From positions 1 to 37,900 of the forward strand of contig NZ_WTFF01000026.1 of NCBI RefSeq assembly GCF_019400985.1: a stretch of 37,900 bases of DNA, read 5' to 3'. Under the pieces are notes generated by a model. The model was not told the origin of the DNA. It ran no database searches and saw only the letters and a list, made by a program, of their open reading frames with translations. Origin of the DNA: Streptomyces bambusae (GTDB taxonomy: Bacteria > Actinomycetota > Actinomycetes > Streptomycetales > Streptomycetaceae). Positions 15,620-22,364 of the stretch are shown piece after piece (position 1 is the stretch's first letter; every line of letters begins with the position of its first letter). Both the position numbers and the translations under genes were made by a program.

Positions 15620-16753
15620 TTACGGGGCGACGGAGCTGAAGTCGGCGAAGCCGCTGGGGTCGTGGCGGCCGAAACTGCCGTGCTCGAAGATGCCGTGGCC
15701 GGTGCGCCCGTCGAGGGTGAAGCGGGCCGAGTGGTCGGTGACCCCGTACGCGGCCGTCGGGTGGGCGGCCGGGTCGGAGAGGTCGTACACGCGCCGGTCG
15801 GTCCAGCCGCGGCCCTGCCAGCTGCCGTGCTGCCAGTCGGTGGCGGGCGGGTAGCCGGCGCCGACGGCGAGCGGGGAGGAGTTCAGGATCTCCACGCCGA
15901 GTTCCAGGGGCTTGCGGGCCGGATCGGTTAGGTGGACGACGGCGCTTTCGGGGTGGCGGGTGCCGGGTCGGTAGCGGATGTCGGTGTGCGGCCAGCCGAG
16001 TTGGACGTCGTGGCGGCCGCTGTCCTCGGGGAAGACCTGGACGGCCTCGTTCAGGCTGCGGTGGCCGTCGGCGTCCTCCTGGACGACGACCATGAGGAAG
16101 CGGTCGTCGAAGCGGACGGGGATCCAGAGCCAGTGGAAGCCCTCGGTGCGGTGCTCCTCGGCGGCGCGGCCGCCGGCCTCGCCGGGCAGGGGGCGCACGC
16201 CCCAGCTGCGGTCGCGGGTGCCGGTCCACTGAGCGGCGGTGGGCCTCAGCTCCTCTCCCCCGGCCCGGATCACTCCGGTGACGTTCCCGGCCTGGACGAA
16301 GCGGCGGCCTTCGAGGGTCAGCCGGTCGCCGCGGCGCTGCAGGTGGTGCGGCTCCCACAGGGTGGGGAACTCGGCGGTCCAGGTGAGGTCGTAGGACAGG
16401 CCCCCGGGGTCGGCGGGGTCGGGGTCGCAGTGCAGGGAGAGCCGCTTGAGCGGGGTGTCGACGGTGATCCGCAGCGGCCCGACGGACAGGTCCGTGCGGT
16501 CGTCACCGAGCGCGTCGGAGGCCCGGACGGCGTGCAGCCGGTCGCCGAGGCGGAGGGTGGCGTAGGCGTCGATGACGCCGGCGTTCGGGTACACGCCGAG
16601 GCCGAGGATCAGGACGGCGCGGCCGGCGTGGTCGAAGACGTGGAAGATGCAGCGGTCGTAGGCGTTCCGGTCGCCGCTGACGACGTGCTTCATCGACAAC
16701 GGGGCCTGGTGGACGGGGTATTCGTCGAGGGCGACGGGGCGGTCCGCGGGCAC
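15620..16753 (-). CDS. Conserved hypothetical protein, CrtC-like/DUF7064-like beta-rich protein
   Basis: This 377-residue soluble protein is rich in Trp, Tyr and His with beta-strand spacing, for example GFHWLWIPVRFDDRFLMVVV, WTGTRDRSWGVRPLPG and FEHGSFGRHDPSGF. The TGTRDRSWG motif recalls hydroxyneurosporene-synthase (CrtC)/lipocalin-like and DUF7064-type proteins; this is from memory and moderate. I chose the GTG at 16753 because GGGAGG lies 6 bases upstream. It is the first gene of a likely two-gene operon with the APH-fold kinase, an association also seen in mycobacteria. A role in modifying a lipid or steroid-like substrate is inference. Confidence 0.75.
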   Translation of the reverse strand: MPADRPVALDEYPVHQAPLSMKHVVSGDRNAYDRCIFHVFDHAGRAVLILGLGVYPNAGVIDAYATLRLGDRLHAVRASDALGDDRTDLSVGPLRITVDTPLKRLSLHCDPDPADPGGLSYDLTWTAEFPTLWEPHHLQRRGDRLTLEGRRFVQAGNVTGVIRAGGEELRPTAAQWTGTRDRSWGVRPLPGEAGGRAAEEHRTEGFHWLWIPVRFDDRFLMVVVQEDADGHRSLNEAVQVFPEDSGRHDVQLGWPHTDIRYRPGTRHPESAVVHLTDPARKPLELGVEILNSSPLAVGAGYPPATDWQHGSWQGRGWTDRRVYDLSDPAAHPTAAYGVTDHSARFTLDGRTGHGIFEHGSFGRHDPSGFADFSSVAP

Positions 16754-16997
16754 GTGGTTCCTCCCAGGAGGGACGGGTCGGCTCAGCGGAATTGACGGTA
16801 CGTCAGAAACCACTCCGCGGACCAGACTCCTGTCACACCCTGACAGCGGGACACGGCGTGCCAGGCCGGGGCCGGGGCTCGGCGGCCGGGGACGGGGCGG
16901 GACCGGGGGCCATGGGCCGGAGACGGGCCTCGGGGCCGGGGACACGTCGAACGCAGAGGCGCAGTGACCCCGGGGGCCGGGGCCGCGTTGGGCGGGT

Positions 16998-17237
16998 ATG
17001 ACCATGCTCGACACTTCAACAGGCAGACGGCGGCGCCCCGCACCCCCCGCCCCCGTACCCCCCGCCTTCGAAGAATCGGTTCAGCAGGCGGATCCGCCGA
17101 TCTACAGCGCCCTGATCGACCGCTGGACCGTCGAGGGCCGGACCCTGCCGGGCCGCCGCGACCCGGAGTGGTCCCACCTCACCTCGTCCTCCGTGTGGCC
17201 GGGCGGCCCGCTCTTCTGCGAGCAGACCGCCCGCTGA
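16998..17237 (+). CDS. Small hypothetical protein, 79 residues
   Basis: The frame starts at ATG 16998 (MTMLDTSTGRRRRP), has a basic/Pro-rich N-terminus and ends SSVWPGGPLFCEQTAR. A strong hairpin follows directly, which supports a real transcript end. The middle (PIYSALIDRWTVEGRTLPGR) looks helical. No signal peptide or known domain is seen. The ribosome binding site is weak. It is divergent from the 15620-16753 gene across a 244-base GC-rich gap with imperfect CCGGGGAC repeats. Confidence 0.6.
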   Translation: MTMLDTSTGRRRRPAPPAPVPPAFEESVQQADPPIYSALIDRWTVEGRTLPGRRDPEWSHLTSSSVWPGGPLFCEQTAR

Positions 17238-17244
17238 CACGGCG

Positions 17245-17274
17245 ACGCCGCGACGGCAGGTGCCGTCGCGGCGT
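17245..17274. terminator. Bidirectional terminator hairpin
   Basis: ACGCCGCGACGGCA (17245-17258) and its exact complement (17261-17274) are separated by GG and form a 14-bp stem. It lies between the 79-residue gene and the convergent acyl-CoA dehydrogenase gene. Confidence 0.85.
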
Positions 17275-17331
17275 GGCGGTACGGGCGGGCCCCGCGGGTC
17301 CGCCGCGGTCGGGCGGCCCCGCGGGCGGGGA

Positions 17332-18504
17332 TCAGCGGGATTCCGGGCCCGCCAGGTGGCGGGCGATGACCACGCGCTGGATCTGGTTCGTGCCCTCGAC
17401 GATCTGGAGGACCTTCGCCTCGCGCATCAGGCGCTCCACCGGGAAGTCCTGCGTGTAGCCGTAGCCGCCGAGGACCTGGACCGCGTCCGTGGTCACGGAC
17501 ATGGCCGCGTCCGTGCAGAACAGCTTCGCCATCGCCGCCTGCCGCGAGAACGGCTTGCCGGCGTCGCGCAGCCGGGCCGCGGACAGGTACAGGGCGCGCC
17601 CCGCCTCGATCTTGGTGGCCATGTCCGCGAGCATGAAGCGCAGGCCCTGGAAGTCCGCGATGGGGTGGCCGAACTGCTTGCGGGCCAGCGCGTAGGCCAG
17701 GGCCTGGTCCAGCGCGGCCTGGGCGACGCCGATGGCGCAGGCGGCGATGCCCAGCCGGCCCGAGTCCAGGGCGCCCAGGGCGATCGTGAAGCCCTGGCCC
17801 TCCTCGCCGATGCGGCGGGAGTCCGGCACGCGCACCCCGTCGAAGTGCAGCTGGGCGGTGGGCGAGCCCTTCATGCCCATCTTCTTCTCGGGCGCCGCCG
17901 CGGACAGGCCCTCTGCGTCCCCGGGGACCAGGAAGGCGGTGATGCCCTTGGGGCCGTCGGCCCCGGTGCGGGCCAGGACCGTGTAGAAGTCGGCGACACC
18001 GCCGTGGGTGATCCACGCCTTGGTGCCGGTCAGCACCCAGTCGTCCCCGTCCCGGACGGCCTTGGTCGACAGGGAGGCGGCGTCGGACCCCGAGGAGGGC
18101 TCGGAGAGGCAGTAGGCGCCCAGCAGGCCGCCGCCCAGCATGGCGGACAGGTGCTCGGCCTTCTGCTTCTCGGTGCCGAAGCCGGCCAGGCCGTGGCAGG
18201 CGAGGGAGTGGACGCTGACGCCGAGGCCCACGGTGAGCCGGGCCGCGGCCAGCTCCTCCAGGACCTGGAGGTACACCTCGTAGGGCTGCTCGCCGCCGCC
18301 GTACTCGGCGTCGTACGGCAGACCCAGCAGTCCGGACTCGGACAGCAGTGTGAAGACCTCGCGCGGGAAGTGGCCGTCGGCCTCCTCCTCGGCGGCGCGC
18401 GGGGCGATCTCGCGCTGGGCGATCTCGCGTACGAGCGCGAGGAGGTCGCGGGACTCCTCGGTGGGCAGCTGTCGGTCCACCGGCTGCGGGGCGCGGTCGT
18501 TCAT
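17332..18504 (-). CDS. Acyl-CoA dehydrogenase
   Basis: This 390-residue FAD enzyme catalyses alpha,beta-dehydrogenation of acyl-CoA in beta-oxidation or branched-chain catabolism. Signatures: AYCLSEPSSGSDAASL (FAD/substrate loop), WVLTGTKAWITHGG, RKQFGHPIADFQ, QVLGGYGYTQDFPVERLMR and VEGTNQIQR, in which Glu370 is the predicted catalytic base. Start at ATG 18504 follows GGGAGGAG; the open frame continues far upstream without a gene-like signal. A TetR gene lies 149 bases upstream on the same strand and is the likely regulator. Confidence 0.96.
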   Translation of the reverse strand: MNDRAPQPVDRQLPTEESRDLLALVREIAQREIAPRAAEEEADGHFPREVFTLLSESGLLGLPYDAEYGGGEQPYEVYLQVLEELAAARLTVGLGVSVHSLACHGLAGFGTEKQKAEHLSAMLGGGLLGAYCLSEPSSGSDAASLSTKAVRDGDDWVLTGTKAWITHGGVADFYTVLARTGADGPKGITAFLVPGDAEGLSAAAPEKKMGMKGSPTAQLHFDGVRVPDSRRIGEEGQGFTIALGALDSGRLGIAACAIGVAQAALDQALAYALARKQFGHPIADFQGLRFMLADMATKIEAGRALYLSAARLRDAGKPFSRQAAMAKLFCTDAAMSVTTDAVQVLGGYGYTQDFPVERLMREAKVLQIVEGTNQIQRVVIARHLAGPESR

Positions 18505-18653
18505 GGCGGCGCTCTCCTCCCTCGTCGGGCACGGCGACGGCGCGTGAGGTGTGGGACGCGCCGCCGGATTCGGTGCTGACGCAGCCATGTGCCGCCCCTC
18601 ATGGATCGCAGGAGGAGCGCATCGGGTGGCTGCGGCGGGTCGAGTATGCCTGA

Positions 18654-19370
18654 TCAGGCCGTTCCCGTCACGGGTGCAAGATCGAAGGGGGCCGGGGCGG
18701 GCGGAGGTGCCGGACACTCGGGGACGAACCCCTCGATCACCTCCAGAGTGGCACGCAGCTGGCGTACCAGCAGGGCGCAGAGCACGGTCCTGCTCGGACG
18801 GTCCGGTGGGCCGGGACGGTCCAGCGGGCCGGGACGGTCCGCCGGACCCGGTACGCCGATCCAGTCCAGCGTGACGGCCTCCACCCCGGCCAGCCAGCCG
18901 ACCAGCGCGAGCCGGGCCAGCGGCGGGAGGGCGCGGTGCCCGTACGCGCCCTCGGCGACGGTCGCGGCCAGCTCCTCGCGGACGGCGTCCCGGACGGCCA
19001 GGACCTCGGCGTCGGAGCCGACGCCGCCGGTGACGAGGGTGCGGTAGGCCGCCCGGTGCCGGTCGGCGTAGCGGAGGTAGCCGTCCACGGTGCGGCGCAC
19101 CCGCTCGGCGGCGGGCAGGCCCGGGTGTACGGCGGCCAGCGCGAGGAGGTCGCCGACGGAGTCCTCGATGACGGCGAGGTAGAAGCCGCGCTTGCTGGTG
19201 AAGTAGTAGTAGACGAGGCCCTTGGCCACGCCCGCCTGCTGGGCGATGTCGTCCATGGACAGGGCGTCGTACGGGGTGTCGCCGAACAGCCTGCGGCCGA
19301 TCGCTATGAGTTCCGCCCTGCGTACCTGCGAGCGCCGGCTCCCACCATGTCGTCGACCTTGTTCCACCAT
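18654..19370 (-). CDS. TetR-family transcriptional regulator
   Basis: This 238-residue regulator has a basic N-terminus and a TetR helix-turn-helix (SMDDIAQQAGVAKGLVYYYF, then TSKRGFY). The C-terminal ligand domain is interrupted by a Pro/Arg-rich repeat (RPGPLDRPGPPDRP) near residue 180, encoded by short DNA repeats. It sits upstream of the acyl-CoA dehydrogenase gene on the same strand and probably responds to an acyl-CoA-type ligand, which is inference from context. A perfect palindrome 14 bases upstream of its start is a candidate autoregulatory operator. Confidence 0.93.
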   Translation of the reverse strand: MVEQGRRHGGSRRSQVRRAELIAIGRRLFGDTPYDALSMDDIAQQAGVAKGLVYYYFTSKRGFYLAVIEDSVGDLLALAAVHPGLPAAERVRRTVDGYLRYADRHRAAYRTLVTGGVGSDAEVLAVRDAVREELAATVAEGAYGHRALPPLARLALVGWLAGVEAVTLDWIGVPGPADRPGPLDRPGPPDRPSRTVLCALLVRQLRATLEVIEGFVPECPAPPPAPAPFDLAPVTGTA

Positions 19371-19384
19371 CGTGCCCCAGACTT

Positions 19385-19398
19385 GTACAGCCCTGTAC
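19385..19398. promoter_or_regulatory. Candidate TetR operator
   Basis: GTACAG-CC-CTGTAC is a perfect 6-2-6 inverted repeat, 14 bases upstream of the TetR start codon. Its position and symmetry fit autoregulation by the adjacent regulator. I found no second copy before the acyl-CoA dehydrogenase gene. Confidence 0.5.
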
Positions 19399-19430
19399 CA
19401 CCACAGGATGCGGGGAAGTATCGCACCGGC

Positions 19431-19510
19431 GGGACGGGACGGGACGGGACGGGCGGGGTGGAAGGGGACGGGGGCCCAGTGGGGGCCGGTGGGACCCGGT
19501 GGGACCCGGT
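19431..19510. repeat. Short tandem repeats (GGGAC x4; GGGACCCGGT x2)
   Basis: Four perfect GGGAC units occupy 19431-19450, and two GGGACCCGGT units, with a related third, occupy 19481-19510. They fill the gap between the TetR gene and the small gene ending at 19532. This is slippage-type DNA like that at 6506-6605. Confidence 0.85.
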
Positions 19511-19531
19511 GTGACGGGCGTGGCGGACGGC

Positions 19532-19828
19532 CTACTGCACGGGAGAGTCCGGGTCCGGCAGCCGGTACTCGCGCTCCCGCTCCACGTCCTCGACCCCGTA
19601 CGCTCCGCTCAGGGCGGCCAGCGCGTCCTCGGGCACGGTTCCCACGGCCGTGCCGATGGCCCGCTGCTCGGACTCGATGACCAGCCCGGCCCGCCGGGCG
19701 GCCGCAGCCGCCTCGTCGAAATGGTCCGGGTCGAGCGCGACGATGACCCTGACGCGGGGTGTCTCGTCGCTCGCGATGCGCGCATCGCCGCTCACGTGGC
19801 CCATCTCGCCTCCCAAGTAGTTCGCCAT
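19532..19828 (-). CDS. Small protein resembling a subtilase propeptide (I9-like), 98 residues
   Basis: After a 25-residue leader, the sequence runs RVRVIVALDPDHFDEAAAAA, RRAGLVIESEQRAIGTAVG, then VEDVEREREYRLP. This alternation of strand, helix, strand, a GxV turn and a terminal VExExxYRLP strand resembles subtilase propeptide/I9 inhibitor folds. It starts 10 bases after the stop of the subtilase gene on the same strand, so translation is likely coupled. The inference is that it is a separately encoded inhibitor or chaperone for that protease. Family assignment is by pattern only. The acidic soluble protein has no signal peptide. Confidence 0.65.
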   Translation of the reverse strand: MANYLGGEMGHVSGDARIASDETPRVRVIVALDPDHFDEAAAAARRAGLVIESEQRAIGTAVGTVPEDALAALSGAYGVEDVEREREYRLPDPDSPVQ

Positions 19829-19838
19829 TCTCCTACCC

Positions 19839-21167
19839 CTAGGGTGCCTGTACCAGTCCCCGGCCTGCGTCCGACGCCGGGAGGACGAGTTCCCTCGTGC
19901 CCCCGCGCAACAGCGTCACGATCTGCGCGGCGGTCGCGTTCGGGTTCTGCTCCCAGAGCAGCGCGGTGACACCCGCGACGTGGGGCGTGGCCATGCTGGT
20001 GCCCGACAGCCGGCGGTATCCGCCGTCCCGCCACGTGGACAGCACGTCCACGCCCGGCCCCACCAGGTCGACCCCGCCGCCGTTCGGATTCATTCCGGCG
20101 CACGAGAACGGGGCGATCGTGAAGTCCGGTGCGATCGCGCCCACCGCGAGGACCGACGGGCAGTTGGCCGGCGTGCTCACGGGCCGCAGGTCCAGCGGGC
20201 GCCGGCTCTCGTTGCCCGCGGCCGCGACGATCACCTTGCCGCGCTTGAGGCACCGGCGGGCGGCGCGCTCGTAGATGCGCGAGAAGCCGTCGCCGAGGGC
20301 GACCGCCCCGCCCAGCGACATCGAGATGACCCGGACGTCCGCCCGGTCCATGGCCCAGTTGATGCCGTCGAGGATCTGCCCGTCGCTGCCCCGGCCCTGG
20401 TCGCTCAGCACCTTGGCGACGTAGATGTCGGCCTCGCACGCGACGCCGTAGCGCGGCCCGGTGGCGGGGTTGCGCGGGCCGCAGGCGGTGCCGGCGCAGT
20501 GGGTGCCGTGGCCGTGGCCGTCGTCGACCGCCTGTCCCGGGACGAAGGAGGCCGACTGCTTCACCCGGGCCGCCAGGTCCGGGTGGGCCGCGTCGATGCC
20601 GGTGTCCAGGATCGCCACCCCGACGCCCCTGCCGGTGAGGGCCGTCTCGGTCGCCAGGACGGCCTGCAGTCCCCAGGTCGCCTGGTCCTCGCTCCACTGC
20701 GGTCCGCGGCCCCCGGCCCGGGTGAGCGGGCGGGTGATCTGCCCGTCTCCGCGAACCCGTTCGACGAGGTCGGCCACCCCGTGCAGGTACCCCTCGAAAT
20801 ACTCGGCCGGGTGTGCCGCCACGTCCTTCTTGTAGGCGTGCAGCACCCGCTCCGGTTCCGCGCCGACCAGGGCCCGGCTGGAGGCGACAGTGGCTTCCAG
20901 AGCCAGCCGCTGGTCGCCCTCGACGGCCTCGACGACGGCGATGCCCAGATCGCCGAACACGACGGTTCCGCCCTGTCGCAGGGCCTGGGTGGCGGATTCA
21001 CCGGCCTCGACGTGTTCCGCCACCGACACCCCGGCGCCCGAGGACAGTGCCTCCAGCCCGGCGCCGGGATCGTCCTGGTCGAGCAGGACCAGGTACCTGC
21101 CCGTGTACTCGACGTGCTTGGGTACTCCGTCGTCGGCCATCACGGTCGCGCTGTGCTCGTCGCTCAT
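19839..21167 (-). CDS. S8-family serine peptidase (subtilase), no signal peptide
   Basis: This 442-residue enzyme has a complete subtilase active site: Asp188 (VAILDTGID), His220 (GHGHGTHCAGT), Asn319 (AAAGNES) and Ser391 (LSGTSMATPHVAG). Residues 1-150 form a propeptide-like or adaptor region, beginning YTGRYLVLLDQDD. No signal peptide is visible, so it is probably intracellular or non-classically exported. I chose ATG 21167 (MSDEHSATV), with GAGGA upstream, over ATG 21200. It is co-oriented with the downstream 98-residue I9-like gene at 10-base spacing. Confidence 0.93.
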   Translation of the reverse strand: MSDEHSATVMADDGVPKHVEYTGRYLVLLDQDDPGAGLEALSSGAGVSVAEHVEAGESATQALRQGGTVVFGDLGIAVVEAVEGDQRLALEATVASSRALVGAEPERVLHAYKKDVAAHPAEYFEGYLHGVADLVERVRGDGQITRPLTRAGGRGPQWSEDQATWGLQAVLATETALTGRGVGVAILDTGIDAAHPDLAARVKQSASFVPGQAVDDGHGHGTHCAGTACGPRNPATGPRYGVACEADIYVAKVLSDQGRGSDGQILDGINWAMDRADVRVISMSLGGAVALGDGFSRIYERAARRCLKRGKVIVAAAGNESRRPLDLRPVSTPANCPSVLAVGAIAPDFTIAPFSCAGMNPNGGGVDLVGPGVDVLSTWRDGGYRRLSGTSMATPHVAGVTALLWEQNPNATAAQIVTLLRGGTRELVLPASDAGRGLVQAP

Positions 21168-21317
21168 GCTCTTCGTCCTCGGTCGGCGGGCCCCCTCCAT
21201 CGGTTCCGACCATAGGAAGAGGGGATCCGTGGCGCGCGGGCCGGCAGGCCATTCGGACCAGTACGCCGACGGGCCCGGTGCGCATACGCGCCCGGGCCCG
21301 GTGTTCCTGCCGTGCTC

Positions 21318-21467
21318 CTACAGCCAGCCGACCTGCGTCACGAACATGGCCACGACCACCACGAGCGTCCAGCCCATGACGTTCTCCAGCCAGCGGGACC
21401 CGTCCTCGGGCCCGCCGGTACGGACGGTACTGCGGGCCCGGTCCAGGGCGGCGCTGTTCGCGGTCAT
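21318..21467 (-). CDS. Small single-pass membrane protein, 49 residues
   Basis: ATG at 21467 (MTANSAALDRAR) follows GAGG at 5 bases. The protein has a charged N-terminal half (RARSTVRTGGPEDGSRW) and one hydrophobic helix, VMGWTLVVVVAMFVTQVGWL, at the C-terminus. It is a typical Streptomyces small membrane protein of unknown function. It lies between the subtilase gene and the polymorphic toxin module. Confidence 0.65.
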   Translation of the reverse strand: MTANSAALDRARSTVRTGGPEDGSRWLENVMGWTLVVVVAMFVTQVGWL

Positions 21468-21638
21468 GGTGCCTCGCATCGCTGGTCGAGCAGGGGACGG
21501 ATGTCCAATGTGCCAGCTGTTGCGGCTTCCGCGGGGGAGACGTTCGTCACCCCCACGCTCACCCCCACGCGCACCCCCACGCTCACGCCCGCGCCCGCGC
21601 CCGCGCGTTCGGGTGCGTCGTGTTTGCACCAAGCCACT

Positions 21639-22040
21639 TCAGGACGACTGGATCGAATCGCTGTCGATGGCGACAACCAACGAGCCCGACCACTTGTCCA
21701 GATAGTCATGCCCTGGAAAGTAATCCACATGAAGGTGGTCATCCTGATCCGCTTCCAATGCGAAGCTTTCGATGTTCTCGGCAAGGAGACAAAGGGACTC
21801 CAGTCTGCCTTCAATCGTCAAAGCTTCACCGCCTCCGGAAGAAGACATCCTAATCTTCCCGCTCGCTTGCTGAAATTCGATTCGCAGCAACGATCTGGCG
21901 TACGGGAAGGCATTTGAGACCTTCGACAGGAGGATTTCCCCTCTACCGCTCCGCAGCTTCCGCCCCAAGGCCAGCAACTCGGAGCGGGTTCCAGAAAGCT
22001 CCAATTCTCCGGTCGAACCGCCCTCCAATACTTTCAACAT
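21639..22040 (-). CDS. Immunity protein of the Rhs toxin (Imm32-like)
   Basis: This 133-residue cytoplasmic protein starts 18 bases after the toxin stop, with GGAGGAGG as a very strong binding site. Small size, position and acidic character (ALEADQDDHLHVDYFPGH) are those of a cognate immunity protein. The C-terminal pattern H.HVDYFPGHDYLD..SGSLVVAID resembles, from memory, the Imm32 family; I could not check. Base composition is far lower in GC than neighbouring core genes: two hand-counted lines, 21781-21840 and 21841-21900, contain 33 and 31 G+C of 60. It should bind and neutralise the C-terminal tip of the toxin. Confidence 0.75.
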   Translation of the reverse strand: MLKVLEGGSTGELELSGTRSELLALGRKLRSGRGEILLSKVSNAFPYARSLLRIEFQQASGKIRMSSSGGGEALTIEGRLESLCLLAENIESFALEADQDDHLHVDYFPGHDYLDKWSGSLVVAIDSDSIQSS

Positions 22041-22058
22041 CGCGCCTCCTCCGATGGC

Positions 22059-22364
22059 CTAGGGCCAGTAGTCGCCCGGCCGGATCGTGGATGGATCGAT
22101 TGCTGTGTGCGGATCCTTGAGCGGCCCACTAGTAACCGTTTTCCCATTGATCTGAGTTTCTAGATTCAGGTGCGGTCCCAGTTTCTGAACGTGCGCACTA
22201 TTGGGGTTCACATCAAATCGCGCAATCTTCCTGGTCGTATTGCCAGCGTCGTCTACGGTCGTGCTCATGAACTGAACTCCGCCGCTGCCGGACCGCACCA
22301 CCGTTGCATTGTCATCAACGTGTGCCGCGCCACGACTAACGGCCTCACCCATCGAAATATTGCA
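22059..22364 (-). other. C-terminal toxin tip of the Rhs protein
   Basis: About 101 residues follow the Hint cleavage site, from CNISMGEAVSRG to the C-terminus TIRPGDYWP. Conserved-looking features are RKIARFDVNPNSAHVQKLG, then PHLNLETQINGK and DPHTAIDPSTIRPGD, with several His and Lys/Arg residues that could serve an RNase. It reminds me of the family called polymorphic toxin type 24, but I cannot confirm that. The coding DNA is GC-poor (32 of 60 in 22201-22260) against the linker (43 of 60 in 22861-22920). Confidence 0.6.

Noticed and set aside
18649..18658. CCTGATCAGG palindrome near the TetR stop as an operator
   Set aside because: It overlaps the end of the TetR coding sequence and is short enough to be chance. 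The 19385 dyad is better placed.
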